64,000 nt of DNA from Spirochaetota bacterium (GCA_029547205.1 JAKPPT010000122.1:62001-126000), one strand, 5' to 3'. Positions 37,586 through 46,800 are shown, numbered from the stretch's first letter. A program made the numbers and translations. Notes: generated by a model not told the origin, from the sequence alone.

Positions 37586-38955
37586 TATTCGTTATCAACC
37601 CCTTTCATTGTAATTGTAATATAATCATTTGTGTCTGAATTTGCCAAATTTGGATTATGCCTGAAAACCACAGTTTTGGCTATATGCGCTCCCCAGACAG
37701 CAATTATTCCATCGCTATCTTCGACGATAAGAACCAGCTGTTCCTGTTCCCTGGAGAGATTCCAGGAAGCAACAATTGCATCTACTGCCTTGTGTCCTTC
37801 TTTCATCAAAATAGCATCACCATTTCTCCGGCTGCGTACAATAAAGGGCATGGTACAGGCATCAATTCTTATACCAGATGTATCATGTGTAAACTGAATT
37901 TCAAGTACATATTTGTTCGTAAGCTGAAAACAACCTGGCTTATCTACAACACAGGAAAACATATACTCAGTTTGATCTTTTTGTTGCTCTGTATCGTTCT
38001 GAACAATTCTTATGCACGAATCAGTGCTAATAAACTGATAGCCTCCAATTGATGCCTGGCCTTTTTGTACTATGGTTTCAGCCAGTATTTTCATAGTTTC
38101 CCATGGAATACGTTTTTTATGCTGACGCACAAGCAGGTATAGTGCACGAATTTGCACTGCCAGCGGGCTTTTTTTAAAACCTTCCGCATCGATTACCGTA
38201 ACCCCCTCTCGTGCGAGCAAGAGATGTTCTGCATACGCAGTGAGTGCGACTGCATCACACTGAGCTTTTTTTTGCACTGTTGTAAGCGATGCATTCACTG
38301 AAGGGAAAATTTCTCTAATAACAGGCACCAGCATATGCCGTACTTTGTTTCGCAGATACACGGTTTCTTGATTGGTTGAATCATGTGATACTGGTATATT
38401 CCATCTGCTGATATACTCAAGTATGTCGCTCCGTGTTACCGTAAGTAACGGACGAACAATACATCCCTGCTCCTCTGGTATTCCGCACAATCCATCAATA
38501 CCGGAACCGGTAAAAAATCTCATGATGAGTGTTTCAATCACATCAGATTGAGTATGTGCAGTAGCAATTACCTCACAATGCTCCCGTTCTGCTACTTCAT
38601 GAAGTTTTTTATACCGAAATGCACGCGCTGCGGCCTCTATGCCGCCTGACACACCCAGATCGCGCTGATACGCTTCGATTTCACCGGTCTTTGCTGTTAC
38701 AATAGTAAGCGGAATACCGAGACTATGAATGAAACGCTCAACGAGGCGTTGTTCTTCCACCATTTCTTGGGCTGGCCGCAGTGCATGATTGATCCAACAT
38801 GCTTTCAGTGTACAGAACCGATTTGCATTATTGAGACGCCAGAGTGCATGGACGAGTACTGCAGAATCTGGACCACCGGAATATGCAACCAATAATGAAT
38901 GTACAGCCCGACGGGAAAAAAATAATTGTACTATTTCATCTATGGTTTGTTTCAT
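37585..38955 (-). CDS. tilS: tRNA(Ile)-lysidine synthase TilS
   Basis: Modifies C34 of the CAU-anticodon tRNA(Ile) to lysidine. The PP-loop SGGPDS is at 26-31 when started from the ATG at 38955. Further family segments are NHALRPAQE, ATAHTQSDVIETLIMRFFTGSG and RPLL. The C-terminal TilS domain has SRRNGDAI. The frame is open to a TTG at 38979, but that codon lies in the T-run of the rplY terminator, so the ATG with GGAAAAG upstream is preferred. It lies directly before ftsH. Confidence 0.93.
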   Translation of the reverse strand: MKQTIDEIVQLFFSRRAVHSLLVAYSGGPDSAVLVHALWRLNNANRFCTLKACWINHALRPAQEMVEEQRLVERFIHSLGIPLTIVTAKTGEIEAYQRDLGVSGGIEAAARAFRYKKLHEVAEREHCEVIATAHTQSDVIETLIMRFFTGSGIDGLCGIPEEQGCIVRPLLTVTRSDILEYISRWNIPVSHDSTNQETVYLRNKVRHMLVPVIREIFPSVNASLTTVQKKAQCDAVALTAYAEHLLLAREGVTVIDAEGFKKSPLAVQIRALYLLVRQHKKRIPWETMKILAETIVQKGQASIGGYQFISTDSCIRIVQNDTEQQKDQTEYMFSCVVDKPGCFQLTNKYVLEIQFTHDTSGIRIDACTMPFIVRSRRNGDAILMKEGHKAVDAIVASWNLSREQEQLVLIVEDSDGIIAVWGAHIAKTVVFRHNPNLANSDTNDYITITMKGVDNE

Positions 38956-38975
38956 GAATCTTTTCCAATAGTGAA

Positions 38976-39011
38976 ACAAAAAACAAAGGCTGTCCAGTAC
39001 GGGACAGCCTT
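38976..39011 (-). terminator. Rho-independent terminator of rplY
   Basis: On the minus strand, AAGGCTGTCC pairs perfectly with GGACAGCCTT (38986-38995 and 39002-39011, 6-nt loop), followed by TTGTTTTTTG. It ends rplY and overlaps the region just before the tilS start. Confidence 0.9.
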
Positions 39012-39034
39012 ATAGTCTAAAGACATATTCCTGG

Positions 39035-39649
39035 TTATTTCTTTTCTTCTGTTGAAGCAGATTCTGCAGCTGGGGCTGCCTCTGCAGCTGTTGTTTCGTG
39101 TTTAGCATATTTTACAGTTGCTACTACCATATCAGGAGCACTCAACAGCTTAATTTTGTTATTTACTTTTATATCCCTAACATGAATTGATTCGTTTACA
39201 TTAAGATTAGATACATCTACCTCAATGTGCTGAGGAATATCGCCCGGAAGAGCACTTACTTCAACTTCATGCATTGGGCTTTCAAAGATTCCACCTAATT
39301 TAATTCCAGGAGCTGTACCCACAAAGTGGAGCGGAACGCGTACATGCACCAAAGCATTCTTCTCAACTTCAAAGAAGTCAATATGAATGAGATTCCCGGT
39401 AAGCAGATCAAGCTGACGATCTTTTACAAAGCAGCTATGCTCCTTACCATCGATGAGAAGAGTAACAATTGAGCTCTCTGAAATTTCGCGAGATATTTTA
39501 GAAAATTCCCGCAGATTTACAGAAATTGATTCTGATTTTCCATGCTGATTATACATAATAGCAGGTACTTTGCCTTCCCTGCGCATTGTATTCAAAGCAC
39601 CCTTAGTTGACACATTCCGTTTTGATGCTTGCAATGTAATTTGTTCCAT
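39035..39649 (-). CDS. rplY: 50S ribosomal protein L25/general stress protein Ctc (bL25)
   Basis: 204 residues with the two-domain CTC-type architecture. The 5S-rRNA-binding N-terminal domain (KRNVSTKGALNTMRREGKVPAIMYNQ) is followed by the TL5-like beta domain (VHVRVPLHFVGTAPGIKLGGI, ALPGDIPQHIEVDVSNL). The last 30 residues are Ala/Glu-rich. GAGAGG precedes the ATG. It lies downstream of tRNA-Gln, possibly on the same transcript, and ends at a strong terminator. Confidence 0.95.
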   Translation of the reverse strand: MEQITLQASKRNVSTKGALNTMRREGKVPAIMYNQHGKSESISVNLREFSKISREISESSIVTLLIDGKEHSCFVKDRQLDLLTGNLIHIDFFEVEKNALVHVRVPLHFVGTAPGIKLGGIFESPMHEVEVSALPGDIPQHIEVDVSNLNVNESIHVRDIKVNNKIKLLSAPDMVVATVKYAKHETTAAEAAPAAESASTEEKK

Positions 39650-39728
39650 ATTAGTAAACCTCTCTCACACCTCATAACGCTCTAATCGTTCTCATACTGG
39701 GAACTGTTTGTATGCAAAAACTATTGAT

Positions 39729-39800
39729 TTGGGACGGCAGGATTCGAACCTGCGAATCGCGGAACCAAAACCCGCTGACTTACCACTTGTCGACGTCCCA
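39729..39800 (-). tRNA. tRNA-Gln (UUG)
   Basis: A 72-nt cloverleaf on the minus strand: acceptor TGGGACG/CGTCCCA, D-stem GAC/GTC, anticodon stem GCGGG/TCCGC with loop TTTTGGT (anticodon TTG), T-stem GCAGG/CCTGC with loop TTCGAAT, discriminator A. The CCA end is not encoded. A short palindrome GCAAGCGCTGCTTGC lies just upstream in the 5' leader (39805-39819). Confidence 0.95.
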
Positions 39801-39833
39801 AGAAGCAAGCGCTGCTTGCATGATTGCGGATGC

Positions 39834-39862
39834 ACTATACACTATTATTAAAACTTTGTCAT
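39834..39862 (-). promoter_or_regulatory. Promoter of tRNA-Gln (and possibly rplY)
   Basis: ATGACA (39857-39862), 17-nt spacer, TATAGT (39834-39839) on the minus strand, about 30 nt before the mature tRNA. Confidence 0.55.
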
Positions 39863-39914
39863 CAGGTATTGAATAATTTGTATAGTTTTTTCACCGTCTT
39901 AAAACAGAAAAAAC

Positions 39915-40199
39915 TCAATCTTCATCTTCATCAGTTGCTGCTGCTGTGTCAGCAGAGCTATATGCTTTTAAGATTTCGTTTTGCAGTTTTTCCCTAAAGT
40001 CCGGACAAATGGGATGTGCTATGTCTTTATACTCGCCATTTTTTGTTTTGCGGCTTGGCATAGCAATGAAAAGATTTGATTTACCTTCAATAACTTTTAC
40101 ATTGTGAATGACAAAGCAATTGTCAAATGTTACTGTTACGTAAGCCTTTAGCTTACCCTCTGTTGTAACCCGTCGAATACGAATATCAGTAATATCCAT
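39915..40199 (-). CDS. spoVG: SpoVG-family nucleic-acid-binding regulator
   Basis: 94 residues beginning [20 protein letters not shown], the standard SpoVG start, with [26 protein letters not shown] and the C-terminal [15 protein letters not shown] helix. SpoVG proteins bind DNA and RNA; in Borrelia the homologue is a site-specific binder. The tail is acidic (ATDEDED). AAGGAG lies 9 nt before this ATG. The frame is open 38 codons further upstream (to 40313), but that extension lies in the leader. Confidence 0.95.
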   Translation of the reverse strand: MDITDIRIRRVTTEGKLKAYVTVTFDNCFVIHNVKVIEGKSNLFIAMPSRKTKNGEYKDIAHPICPDFREKLQNEILKAYSSADTAAATDEDED

Positions 40200-40280
40200 G
40201 GAGCAAATCTCCTTGACACGTTGTAAATTTGCCAGTATACATCGATACTGGTACTGGTTAAGCCCCATACGCTTACTAGT

Positions 40281-40309
40281 ATTCTTTATTATATATAGTG
40301 AGTTGTCAA
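40281..40309 (-). promoter_or_regulatory. Candidate promoter of spoVG
   Basis: TTGACA (40304-40309), 17-nt spacer, AAGAAT (40281-40286) on the minus strand. The -10 is weak; the leader would be about 75 nt. In the 353-bp gap 40200-40552, this and the divergent promoter at 40431-40494 are the only signals I can support. Confidence 0.45.
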
Positions 40310-40430
40310 GCAATTTTTATTCATTATTTGTACCAATGCTTGACTATACGGTTGCTATCGGTTACACCTCATAGTAGAACACGTGATGCAAGAGACGGAT
40401 CTGAATGTTGGTAAACAAAATTGGTGGTAA

Positions 40431-40494
40431 AACTAGAAAAAAATCAAAAAAAATGAAAATTCTAGTTGACATAATTGCAATTCGTCTTTTAGAT
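40431..40494 (+). promoter_or_regulatory. Strong promoter with A-tract UP-like element
   Basis: TTGACA (40466-40471), 17-nt spacer, TTAGAT (40489-40494). Just upstream lies a run of A-tracts (about 40437-40459), like an UP element. It is bounded by an inverted repeat AACTAGAA (40431-40438)/TTCTAGTT (40460-40467). The 11 bases TTGACATAATT recur in the infA promoter. Confidence 0.65.
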
Positions 40495-40552
40495 TTCCAT
40501 TATACAGCGATGGATGCAAACAATCATTCCATAACATTCATAGGGGGAAATT

Positions 40553-40837
40553 ATGAATACTAATCTTAATGAATTGGAATTGGAGTTACAGACATATACA
40601 CAACTGGAACCTGAGGAAAAACTCCCATTGTATATGTTTGGTGACTTTGATGATGATTTCGATGATGATTATGACGAAGACTTTGATGACGAAGATCTCG
40701 ATGAAGATGATGATTTTGATGACTTTGATGAAGACGACGAAGACTTCGAAGATGATGAAGATTTCGATGATGAAGATGATGATTTTGACTATGACGATGA
40801 TGAAGATTTAGATTTTGACGATGACTATGATGAATAA
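40553..40837 (+). CDS. Extremely acidic small protein, function unknown
   Basis: 94 residues. The first 29 are ordinary and possibly helical (NLNELELELQTY). The last 65 contain 40 Asp, 10 Glu, 9 Phe, 3 Tyr, 2 Leu and 1 Gly, arranged as acidic runs broken by single aromatics (DDDFDDDYDED). No other residues occur there. A strong promoter, a GGGGG ribosome site 7-8 nt before the ATG and a strong terminator support a real, well-expressed gene. Candidate roles include cation buffering, nucleic-acid mimicry or an RNA polymerase delta-like acidic tail; none is shown. Confidence 0.8.
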   Translation: MNTNLNELELELQTYTQLEPEEKLPLYMFGDFDDDFDDDYDEDFDDEDLDEDDDFDDFDEDDEDFEDDEDFDDEDDDFDYDDDEDLDFDDDYDE

Positions 40838-40853
40838 GTAACGTTTTTTACAA

Positions 40854-40887
40854 AAGAGGCTGTCAATAAATGTTTTGACAGCCTCTT
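40854..40887. terminator. Bidirectional terminator
   Basis: AAGAGGCTGTCAA (40854-40866) and TTGACAGCCTCTT (40875-40887) form a perfect 13-bp stem with an 8-nt loop between the convergent acidic-protein and glutaredoxin genes. Confidence 0.85.
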
Positions 40888-40914
40888 ATTGTATATCCCA
40901 TGCACAAACTAAAA

Positions 40915-41142
40915 CTATCTGAGCGCTCGTTCAAGCTCAGCAGTGTTAAAACCAATAATAATTTTTCCATTGATATCCGTTACCGGAACACCCATCTGAC
41001 CTGATTTCCGAACCATTTCTTCTGCCTTTCTTGGATCACTTGCGACATTGTACTCTTCAAACCGTACATTCCGTGCTTTGAGCCAATCTTTAACCATGCG
41101 ACAGTAACTGCATGTTGGTGTTGTGTATACCGAAACTGCCAT
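40915..41142 (-). CDS. Glutaredoxin-like protein (NrdH/YruB type)
   Basis: 75 residues, a minimal thioredoxin fold. The redox motif is CSYC in TTPTCSYCRMVKDWL, followed by the cis-Pro segment GVPVTDINGKIIIGF. It may reduce ribonucleotide reductase or other thiols; pairing with NrdJ is a guess. AAGGAG precedes the ATG. Single-gene unit. Confidence 0.9.
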   Translation of the reverse strand: MAVSVYTTPTCSYCRMVKDWLKARNVRFEEYNVASDPRKAEEMVRKSGQMGVPVTDINGKIIIGFNTAELERALR

Positions 41143-41171
41143 TTGAAACTCCTTATATATTGTTTTATATA

Positions 41172-41200
41172 TATATAATATTTTTTACATAAAACGTCAA
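41172..41200 (-). promoter_or_regulatory. Promoter of the glutaredoxin gene
   Basis: TTGACG (41195-41200), 17-nt spacer, TATATA (41172-41177) on the minus strand. Confidence 0.6.
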
Positions 41201-41251
41201 GCGATTTCAATCACTGCATGCATTTTGGCTGTTTTAGTGGAAAGATACAGC

Positions 41252-42568
41252 ATGAAACGTTATAGCATAATTTTAATTATACTGTTACTTGCTCTAGTAT
41301 GGTACCATGCTGAAGAACAGGAAGTTCCGGAACTTTTATGGAAAGCAAAAACTCGGTGCAGCTATGACAATGTATTCACACTACATAGCGAAATAACAGT
41401 AAAAGATCAATTATTTTCAACATACTGTTCCATTACTAATGACGAGAACGGCTTATTTTCTGGTACCTTGAGTTTTAGCATGCCAGGTATTCGTGCTGGA
41501 GTACTTTCGTATACCTCTATTGCATACCTCATGTTTAACCCTACAACCAATACTGCAATACAGTACAATAGTCCTCTTTCGGCTTTTTCAGCTACTGTCG
41601 ATGGCGCTCTATACGGATACGCATTAGGTCAAAATGCTGGTTTCTATTCACTCTATAAATCTCAAGATACATTGATTACACCACTGTCTTCTGGATTTTG
41701 GATACAAAAACAGTGCACGAGTTCTGTCATCTTTCGTTTTATCACAGGATACGGAGAATTTTCCAGTACTGGTGCTGTTTCATGGATAAATACCAGTACT
41801 ATGCCATCAATATGGTCAGTACTCGGACTCATTTCACAGGGTAGTGCAATGAACGGTGCACTTGTATATGGTTTGCGAAGAGGTATAGATAATAGCTTTG
41901 GCTGGTTTATACGAGCTCAAAGCACTCTCAATTTTACAATTGCCACAATAACAGCTGATACAGCAGTGTCAAATGGAATGTACCATACACCCACAATGAA
42001 CAATATTGCAATTATGTCAGTATCAGCTAAAACAACCCTTTTCCCGCAATCAATGTGTTCATTTGCGTTCGGGGTAAACCACATTCAAAAAACACTTCTC
42101 GATGAGCCAAAACAAGCTTATAGTGGATCTTTTTATATTAATGGTCTCATACTCAAAGGGAAACTATCAGCAGAATTAGTTACCTCACAAACAAATCAGG
42201 AATTAAATCTCTTTTCATCTATCGAATATAAACCAATACCCTTCCAGGTACAGTCACAACCATTAAATCATTCTCGACAACCACTAATAATTTCTCTGGC
42301 AACGAGGTGGAAAACAATTAATACACAGGCAGAAATTTTCTCAATTACCGGTCTCATTGAATATGAGCACTTCATGACCATGAGCATTGCAATAAAAACT
42401 ATATGGGATACTCAGGGCAGCAGACTGTATTTTGATCCCAAAATTTCAATACCATTTTTTACTGGCAGTATAACGGGAGTTTTTCATTTTTTATTTAATC
42501 CTGAAACATACATGCCAGAATTGCAAAAACTAGAATTTGTGTTTTTCTGCAAAAATAAAGAATACTAA
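41252..42568 (+). CDS. Exported hypothetical protein, beta-rich
   Basis: About 438 residues. A signal peptide (KRYSIILIILLLALVWYHAEE) is followed by a long sequence of alternating polar and apolar residues rich in Ser, Thr, Tyr and Gly (for example FSGTLSFSMPGIRAGVLSYTSIAYLMF), as in outer-membrane beta-barrels. The last residues are Glu-Tyr rather than a terminal Phe. No family is recognised. The ATG at 41252 has GGAAAG upstream; an in-frame codon at 41225 is less likely. Confidence 0.7.
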   Translation: MKRYSIILIILLLALVWYHAEEQEVPELLWKAKTRCSYDNVFTLHSEITVKDQLFSTYCSITNDENGLFSGTLSFSMPGIRAGVLSYTSIAYLMFNPTTNTAIQYNSPLSAFSATVDGALYGYALGQNAGFYSLYKSQDTLITPLSSGFWIQKQCTSSVIFRFITGYGEFSSTGAVSWINTSTMPSIWSVLGLISQGSAMNGALVYGLRRGIDNSFGWFIRAQSTLNFTIATITADTAVSNGMYHTPTMNNIAIMSVSAKTTLFPQSMCSFAFGVNHIQKTLLDEPKQAYSGSFYINGLILKGKLSAELVTSQTNQELNLFSSIEYKPIPFQVQSQPLNHSRQPLIISLATRWKTINTQAEIFSITGLIEYEHFMTMSIAIKTIWDTQGSRLYFDPKISIPFFTGSITGVFHFLFNPETYMPELQKLEFVFFCKNKEY

Positions 42569-42571
42569 CTC

Positions 42572-42599
42572 TTGTTTTATACAATTTATGTTTTATACT
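42572..42599 (+). promoter_or_regulatory. Promoter of the YbjN-like gene
   Basis: TTGTTT (42572-42577), 16-nt spacer, TATACT (42594-42599). The leader is about 100 nt. Confidence 0.6.
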
Positions 42600-42602
42600 A
42601 AA

Positions 42603-42625
42603 AAAGGTGAATGTTCATTACCTTT
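42603..42625 (+). other. Leader hairpin at the transcript 5' end
   Basis: AAAGGTGAATG (42603-42613) pairs with CATTACCTTT (42616-42625) with one bulged G and a 2-nt loop, right at the predicted transcription start. It may stabilise or regulate the mRNA. Confidence 0.4.
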
Positions 42626-42707
42626 GCAGATAAGAAATTCAATAGTATGAAAGCTGCATAAAAAACAAAAGGACACTTCACTGTAATATGATTGCAAGGA
42701 GGTTACG

Positions 42708-43199
42708 ATGCGCAATCGCAAAATATTGTTCGTATTATTAATTTTTATCATTGCTCTCAGTATGCTTGCTGCACAATCGGCAACAGGCGATCCTCGAGTC
42801 AAGAAAACTCTTGAACGATTAGGATTAAACTATCAGATCTCTAAATCGGGTAATTTTACTGTGACGTATAATATTGAAAATTCAGATCGGACACATATGG
42901 TCACAATAAAATCCCAAACTGAAATGTATCGAGGCATCGAGATTCGTGAAATTTTTGCAATTGCAGCTGCGCTTGACGACTATCCACCCGACGAACTTGT
43001 TTATCGAATGATGGAGGAAAACTCTACACTTAAGCTCGGTGCCTGGGCTATGGAAGCCGACAGCAGTGGTGTTTACATTTACTTTACTACCAAAATTCCT
43101 GCTGACGTTCGTGACAATGACCTTAAATACTATTCATACTTTGTTGCAGAAATTGCAGACGAGATGGAAGAAGAGCTTTTGGGAACTGACGATTTTTAA
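42708..43199 (+). CDS. Exported small protein, YbjN-like domain
   Basis: 163 residues. A signal peptide (LFVLLIFIIALSMLAAQS) precedes a domain resembling the YbjN/type III chaperone-like fold: RVKKTLERLGLNYQISKSGNFTV near the start, and EIREIFAIAAAL followed by VYRMMEENSTLKLGAW. The acidic C-terminus is EIADEMEEELL. Function unknown. AAGGAGG lies 6 nt before the ATG. It stands alone between two unrelated units. Confidence 0.7.
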   Translation: MRNRKILFVLLIFIIALSMLAAQSATGDPRVKKTLERLGLNYQISKSGNFTVTYNIENSDRTHMVTIKSQTEMYRGIEIREIFAIAAALDDYPPDELVYRMMEENSTLKLGAWAMEADSSGVYIYFTTKIPADVRDNDLKYYSYFVAEIADEMEEELLGTDDF

Positions 43200-43208
43200 T
43201 CAATCAGA

Positions 43209-43234
43209 GTAAATAGTATCAGAATACTATTTAC
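43209..43234 (+). terminator. Stem-loop after the YbjN-like gene
   Basis: GTAAATAGTAT (43209-43219) and ATACTATTTAC (43224-43234) form a perfect 11-bp AT-rich stem with a CAGA loop, 10 nt after the stop codon. Confidence 0.6.
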
Positions 43235-43247
43235 ATAGTTGTAATAA

Positions 43248-43307
43248 AAAACGCAGTATGCCATGCTTATGCGACTATAGTTACACAAGCACATCATACT
43301 GCGTTTT
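43248..43307. terminator. Bidirectional terminator of tmRNA and the YbjN-like gene
   Basis: AAAACGCAGTATG (43248-43260) and CATACTGCGTTTT (43295-43307) form a 13-bp stem. The 34-nt loop holds a smaller TGCTT/AAGCA pairing. A T-run follows on the minus strand (TTTTTT) and TTTTCTTTT on the plus strand. Confidence 0.8.
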
Positions 43308-43313
43308 CTTTTA

Positions 43314-43667
43314 TGGAGGTGGGGGGAGTCGAACCCCCGTCCTAATATGCGAAGCATGAGCTTCTACAGGTTTAGATAATCTTTTTTAGTCTCAAGCCTG
43401 GCTTAGCGGATTATCACGCGGCACAGGCTCCAGCTTGTTATGTTGTCCTGTATGAATCACAAGCACATCACACAGTAAGTCCCGTAAGGTTACAGACACA
43501 TGCAATGCCCGGGACAAAACAAAGCACAGTCCGTCGTTCAACGCTTATGCAGCGAGAGCGAGAGTACCATTATTGTTGGCACTTATAGGTTTTCCCAAGA
43601 GTAAGAGCTGGGAACTCTACCTGCCACCCATGTTCCGAATCATACCAGTCGAATCCGGGGCACCCCC
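43314..43667 (-). ncRNA. ssrA: Transfer-messenger RNA (tmRNA), tag ANNNGTLALAA
   Basis: One-piece tmRNA of 354 nt. The 5' end GGGGGTG pairs with CACCTCC at the 3' end, including the G3-U70 wobble that AlaRS recognises, then discriminator A; CCA is not encoded. The 5' part has CGGATTCGACTGG and the 3' part the T-arm GGGGGTTCGACTCCCCC. The tag frame (43545-43580) is GCC AAC AAT AAT GGT ACT CTC GCT CTC GCT GCA TAA, encoding ANNNGTLALAA. It rescues stalled ribosomes and tags the products. Confidence 0.95.
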
Positions 43668-43679
43668 ATACATATGTAT

Positions 43680-43708
43680 AGTATATTGCAATCATAAGAA
43701 AAGGTCAA
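43680..43708 (-). promoter_or_regulatory. Promoter of ssrA
   Basis: TTGACC (43703-43708), 17-nt spacer, TATACT (43680-43685) on the minus strand, 13 nt before the mature tmRNA 5' end. Confidence 0.7.
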
Positions 43709-43829
43709 ATGGCGCTATTTTATTTACTTTATTTATTCTATATTTTGCTATATACTAGTGCCTGGCATCATGCAGGCTCAATGCTTGTGTGCTACAGTCA
43801 AAAATTATTATGATTAAGGATAGGATGAC

Positions 43830-46800
43830 ATGTTTACAGTAGGAAATCTCGTCACGTTGTTTATATCAATCATTGTAATCCTTGTTTTTCGATATCTTGA
43901 TAAAGATAATAGGTCACTTGAAAAGATTAAACGCTTTACCGACAAGCTCATGGCAGAAATTGATGAATATGCAGCTAAACGTGAAAAAGACGTTAAAACC
44001 TATGCTGCAGAGCTTGATGCTTACAAAATGTCAGCAAAAGAAGTGCTCCGGCAGGTAACAGAAACACAAAAAAACCTTGAAGATAAAACGAATGCAATGG
44101 GACTTATAGCTCAACGCATCAGTGAATATGATGAGGCTCTTGCTGAGCTTAAAGCGATGAGCGCACGAGTAGATGAAAATTTGCAAATTATCCACAATGA
44201 AAGCAGTTTTGTTGACAAAATTGCAAATACATTAAAAAGCACAAAGCAAGATTTAGAAGCACTTAAAGCAGCAATTCCCGAAATTCGCGCACAAGCCGAA
44301 CAAACTGTTCGAATCGAAGCTGAAAACTACATTAGTGAGTTCAGAAACCTACTTGACGAGTATCAGCAAAAAGCATCACAAGAGCTTTCAACATATATGG
44401 AAACACTCAAAGAGACTAAAGCGCTTCAAACTGAACAGTATGAAACCTATAAAGCACAGTTTGACAGTGCTTTTGAAAAAGCTCAGAAAACTGCCCGTAC
44501 ACTGGAACATGAATCATTCGAACAATTAAAAACTTTTATAGTTGATCGTGGTAAATTGCTCCATGATGAATTTGAAAAAACAACACGTGAACTTGAAAAC
44601 CAGCTTACTGAGCGCACTGATAAACTGGAGGATGCATTAATACAACGTTCCAGTAAGCTAGAAGAAATGATTGATGAAAAAACTGGAACGATAAAAGAAC
44701 AACTCAAGGATAAATTACAGGATGTGCAAAATTCGCTAAAAACGATTCGTACGGAATGGACAAAAGAAGCAGAAAACCTTATGAACGGTCTTCGTAGTTC
44801 AGTAGCAACTATGCATAATGAATTGCTCACAGCTTACACACAGGCTAACACTCGCGCAAAAAAATCAGAAGAAGCTCTTATCGAAAAAATACAAAAACTC
44901 GATGCAAAATCATCAGAAATGCTTCAGACACTGCAAACAAAAATTAAAGAACAACTCAAAACGTACCAGGAAGAGCTTATCGGGAAGCAGCAGGAATACA
45001 AAGACACCATTAAAAAAGTGCTTGCAGAATTAAAATTGGAAACTGAACAGGCACAGGGACAGCTCAGTGATACTGAAAAAAGCATACTCACTACTATTAA
45101 TTCACTTGAATCTAAACTCAACACGCAGTTTGAAAAACGTATCGAAACGGCGCGAACTAATCTCGAACAGGCATTTGCTGTCATTGAAGCATCAAAACTT
45201 GATATTAAAACAATGGATCGTAGTCTTAAAGAAGCCATGCAAGCTATACAAAAACAAGTGCTCGATGAATTTTCTCAATTTGCTACTTCCATTAGAGAAC
45301 AAAAAGAAACATTTGCTCATTCAGTTGAAGATGAGATTATTAAGTTGCAATCTACAATGACTACGCTCGATGAAGAGCTTAGCAAGCTCAAAGCGCATGC
45401 ATATGAAAACGTATCAGCACAGATGAAAGTCTTTGAAGATGATTTCTTTGCTGATCTCAAGCAACGGAGCAGCGAAATTGAAAAGAGGCTCACAGAGTGG
45501 AGACTTACACTCGAACAGAGACTTGAGACTGAACTTACAAAATCAGGAGAATTCCGCACTGCAATAGAACAAAAATGGCTCACAGAGGCTAATGAACGCG
45601 CAAAAATGATTCAAAACAGAATTCAGGAAGTGTTTGAAAAAATCTCTGCAAATGTAGAAAAATATAAAGCAATGCTTGCACAGGAAACCCAGAACACGCA
45701 AGAACAGATTAAAAACCTGCACAGCTCCATTACAAAAGAAATAGCTGCAGTAAAAAAAGATACTGAAGCTCAAACAAGTACAATACAGGGAGAAATTAAG
45801 AGTTTATCACATTCAATTAATCTACTGGAGCAGGACCTCAAACAGCGCAGCACACAAGCGCTTGCTGAATTTTCAAAGACATATGAAACACTCACACTCG
45901 ATGCAGGCAAACGCACTGAAGAGATACAATCAAATCTGAACAGTGCAATCAATGCCTATAAACTGCAAGCTAAAGAATTTGAAGAAAGATTCCAGTCTAC
46001 CATTCAAAAGCTAAATCAAGAACTTAGCATCCAGGAAAAACGACACGATACGCTCTTTGCAGATTTTGAAAAACAGTTTAAAAATTTTGAAAAAGAAACC
46101 AGGCTGTTTGAACGAGCGGATGAACTTAGACAAAAACTTTCAGTGGCTATTGCAAACATGAAAGAAGATCTTGCTGCTATCAACAACCGCCAGAGTGAAA
46201 TCAATGAACTCGATCAGCAGTATGCACGCATCAAGAAAACCGAAGAAGAAATGAACCAAAAAATCAACCGATTCCTGGCAGAAAAGCGCCGGCTTGATGC
46301 AATGGAACAAGACTTTAACAAACTACTGAGCATTTCACAGCAAATTGATCAGAAACTATCACAGGTTACTGCAAGTAATGATCAGCTGACACAAATCCAG
46401 GTCGAAATTAAAAAGCTCATAGAAATTGCTGACGAAGCTTCAAGCAAATATGACCGTCTTGAAAAGAAAACTGCAGTTATTGAATCTACAACGGATACAG
46501 TGGATAAAAACTTTGATGCAATTAACAAACTCGAAAAGACTCTCGTACAGCTGCAAGAAGAACTCAATGCTATTCCAAACCAGATTATTGATATTAAGCG
46601 TTCATTGAGCGAAATTGAAGAACTTGAACCGCGGCTAGACAGCATACTTGAAAAGTACAATACAATTGATTCAGTATTGGAAGATTCTGAAAAACGAATT
46701 GATAACTTGCAAAAAGCCAGAGAATGGCTTGTTCGAGCTGAAACCCGATTCGAAGAGCTTAATAAAAAGGCAGGTGAAAACCTTAAACTCCTCCGTGATG

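Noticed and set aside
40569-40811. Alternative frame of Met/Ile repeats over the acidic gene
   Set aside because: A +1 shadow of the GAT/GAA-rich codons; the acidic frame has the ribosome site.
44483-46660. Many Ser-rich minus-strand frames opposite the coiled-coil gene
   Set aside because: They arise from the Glu/Lys/Gln-rich codons of the plus-strand gene and have no independent support.
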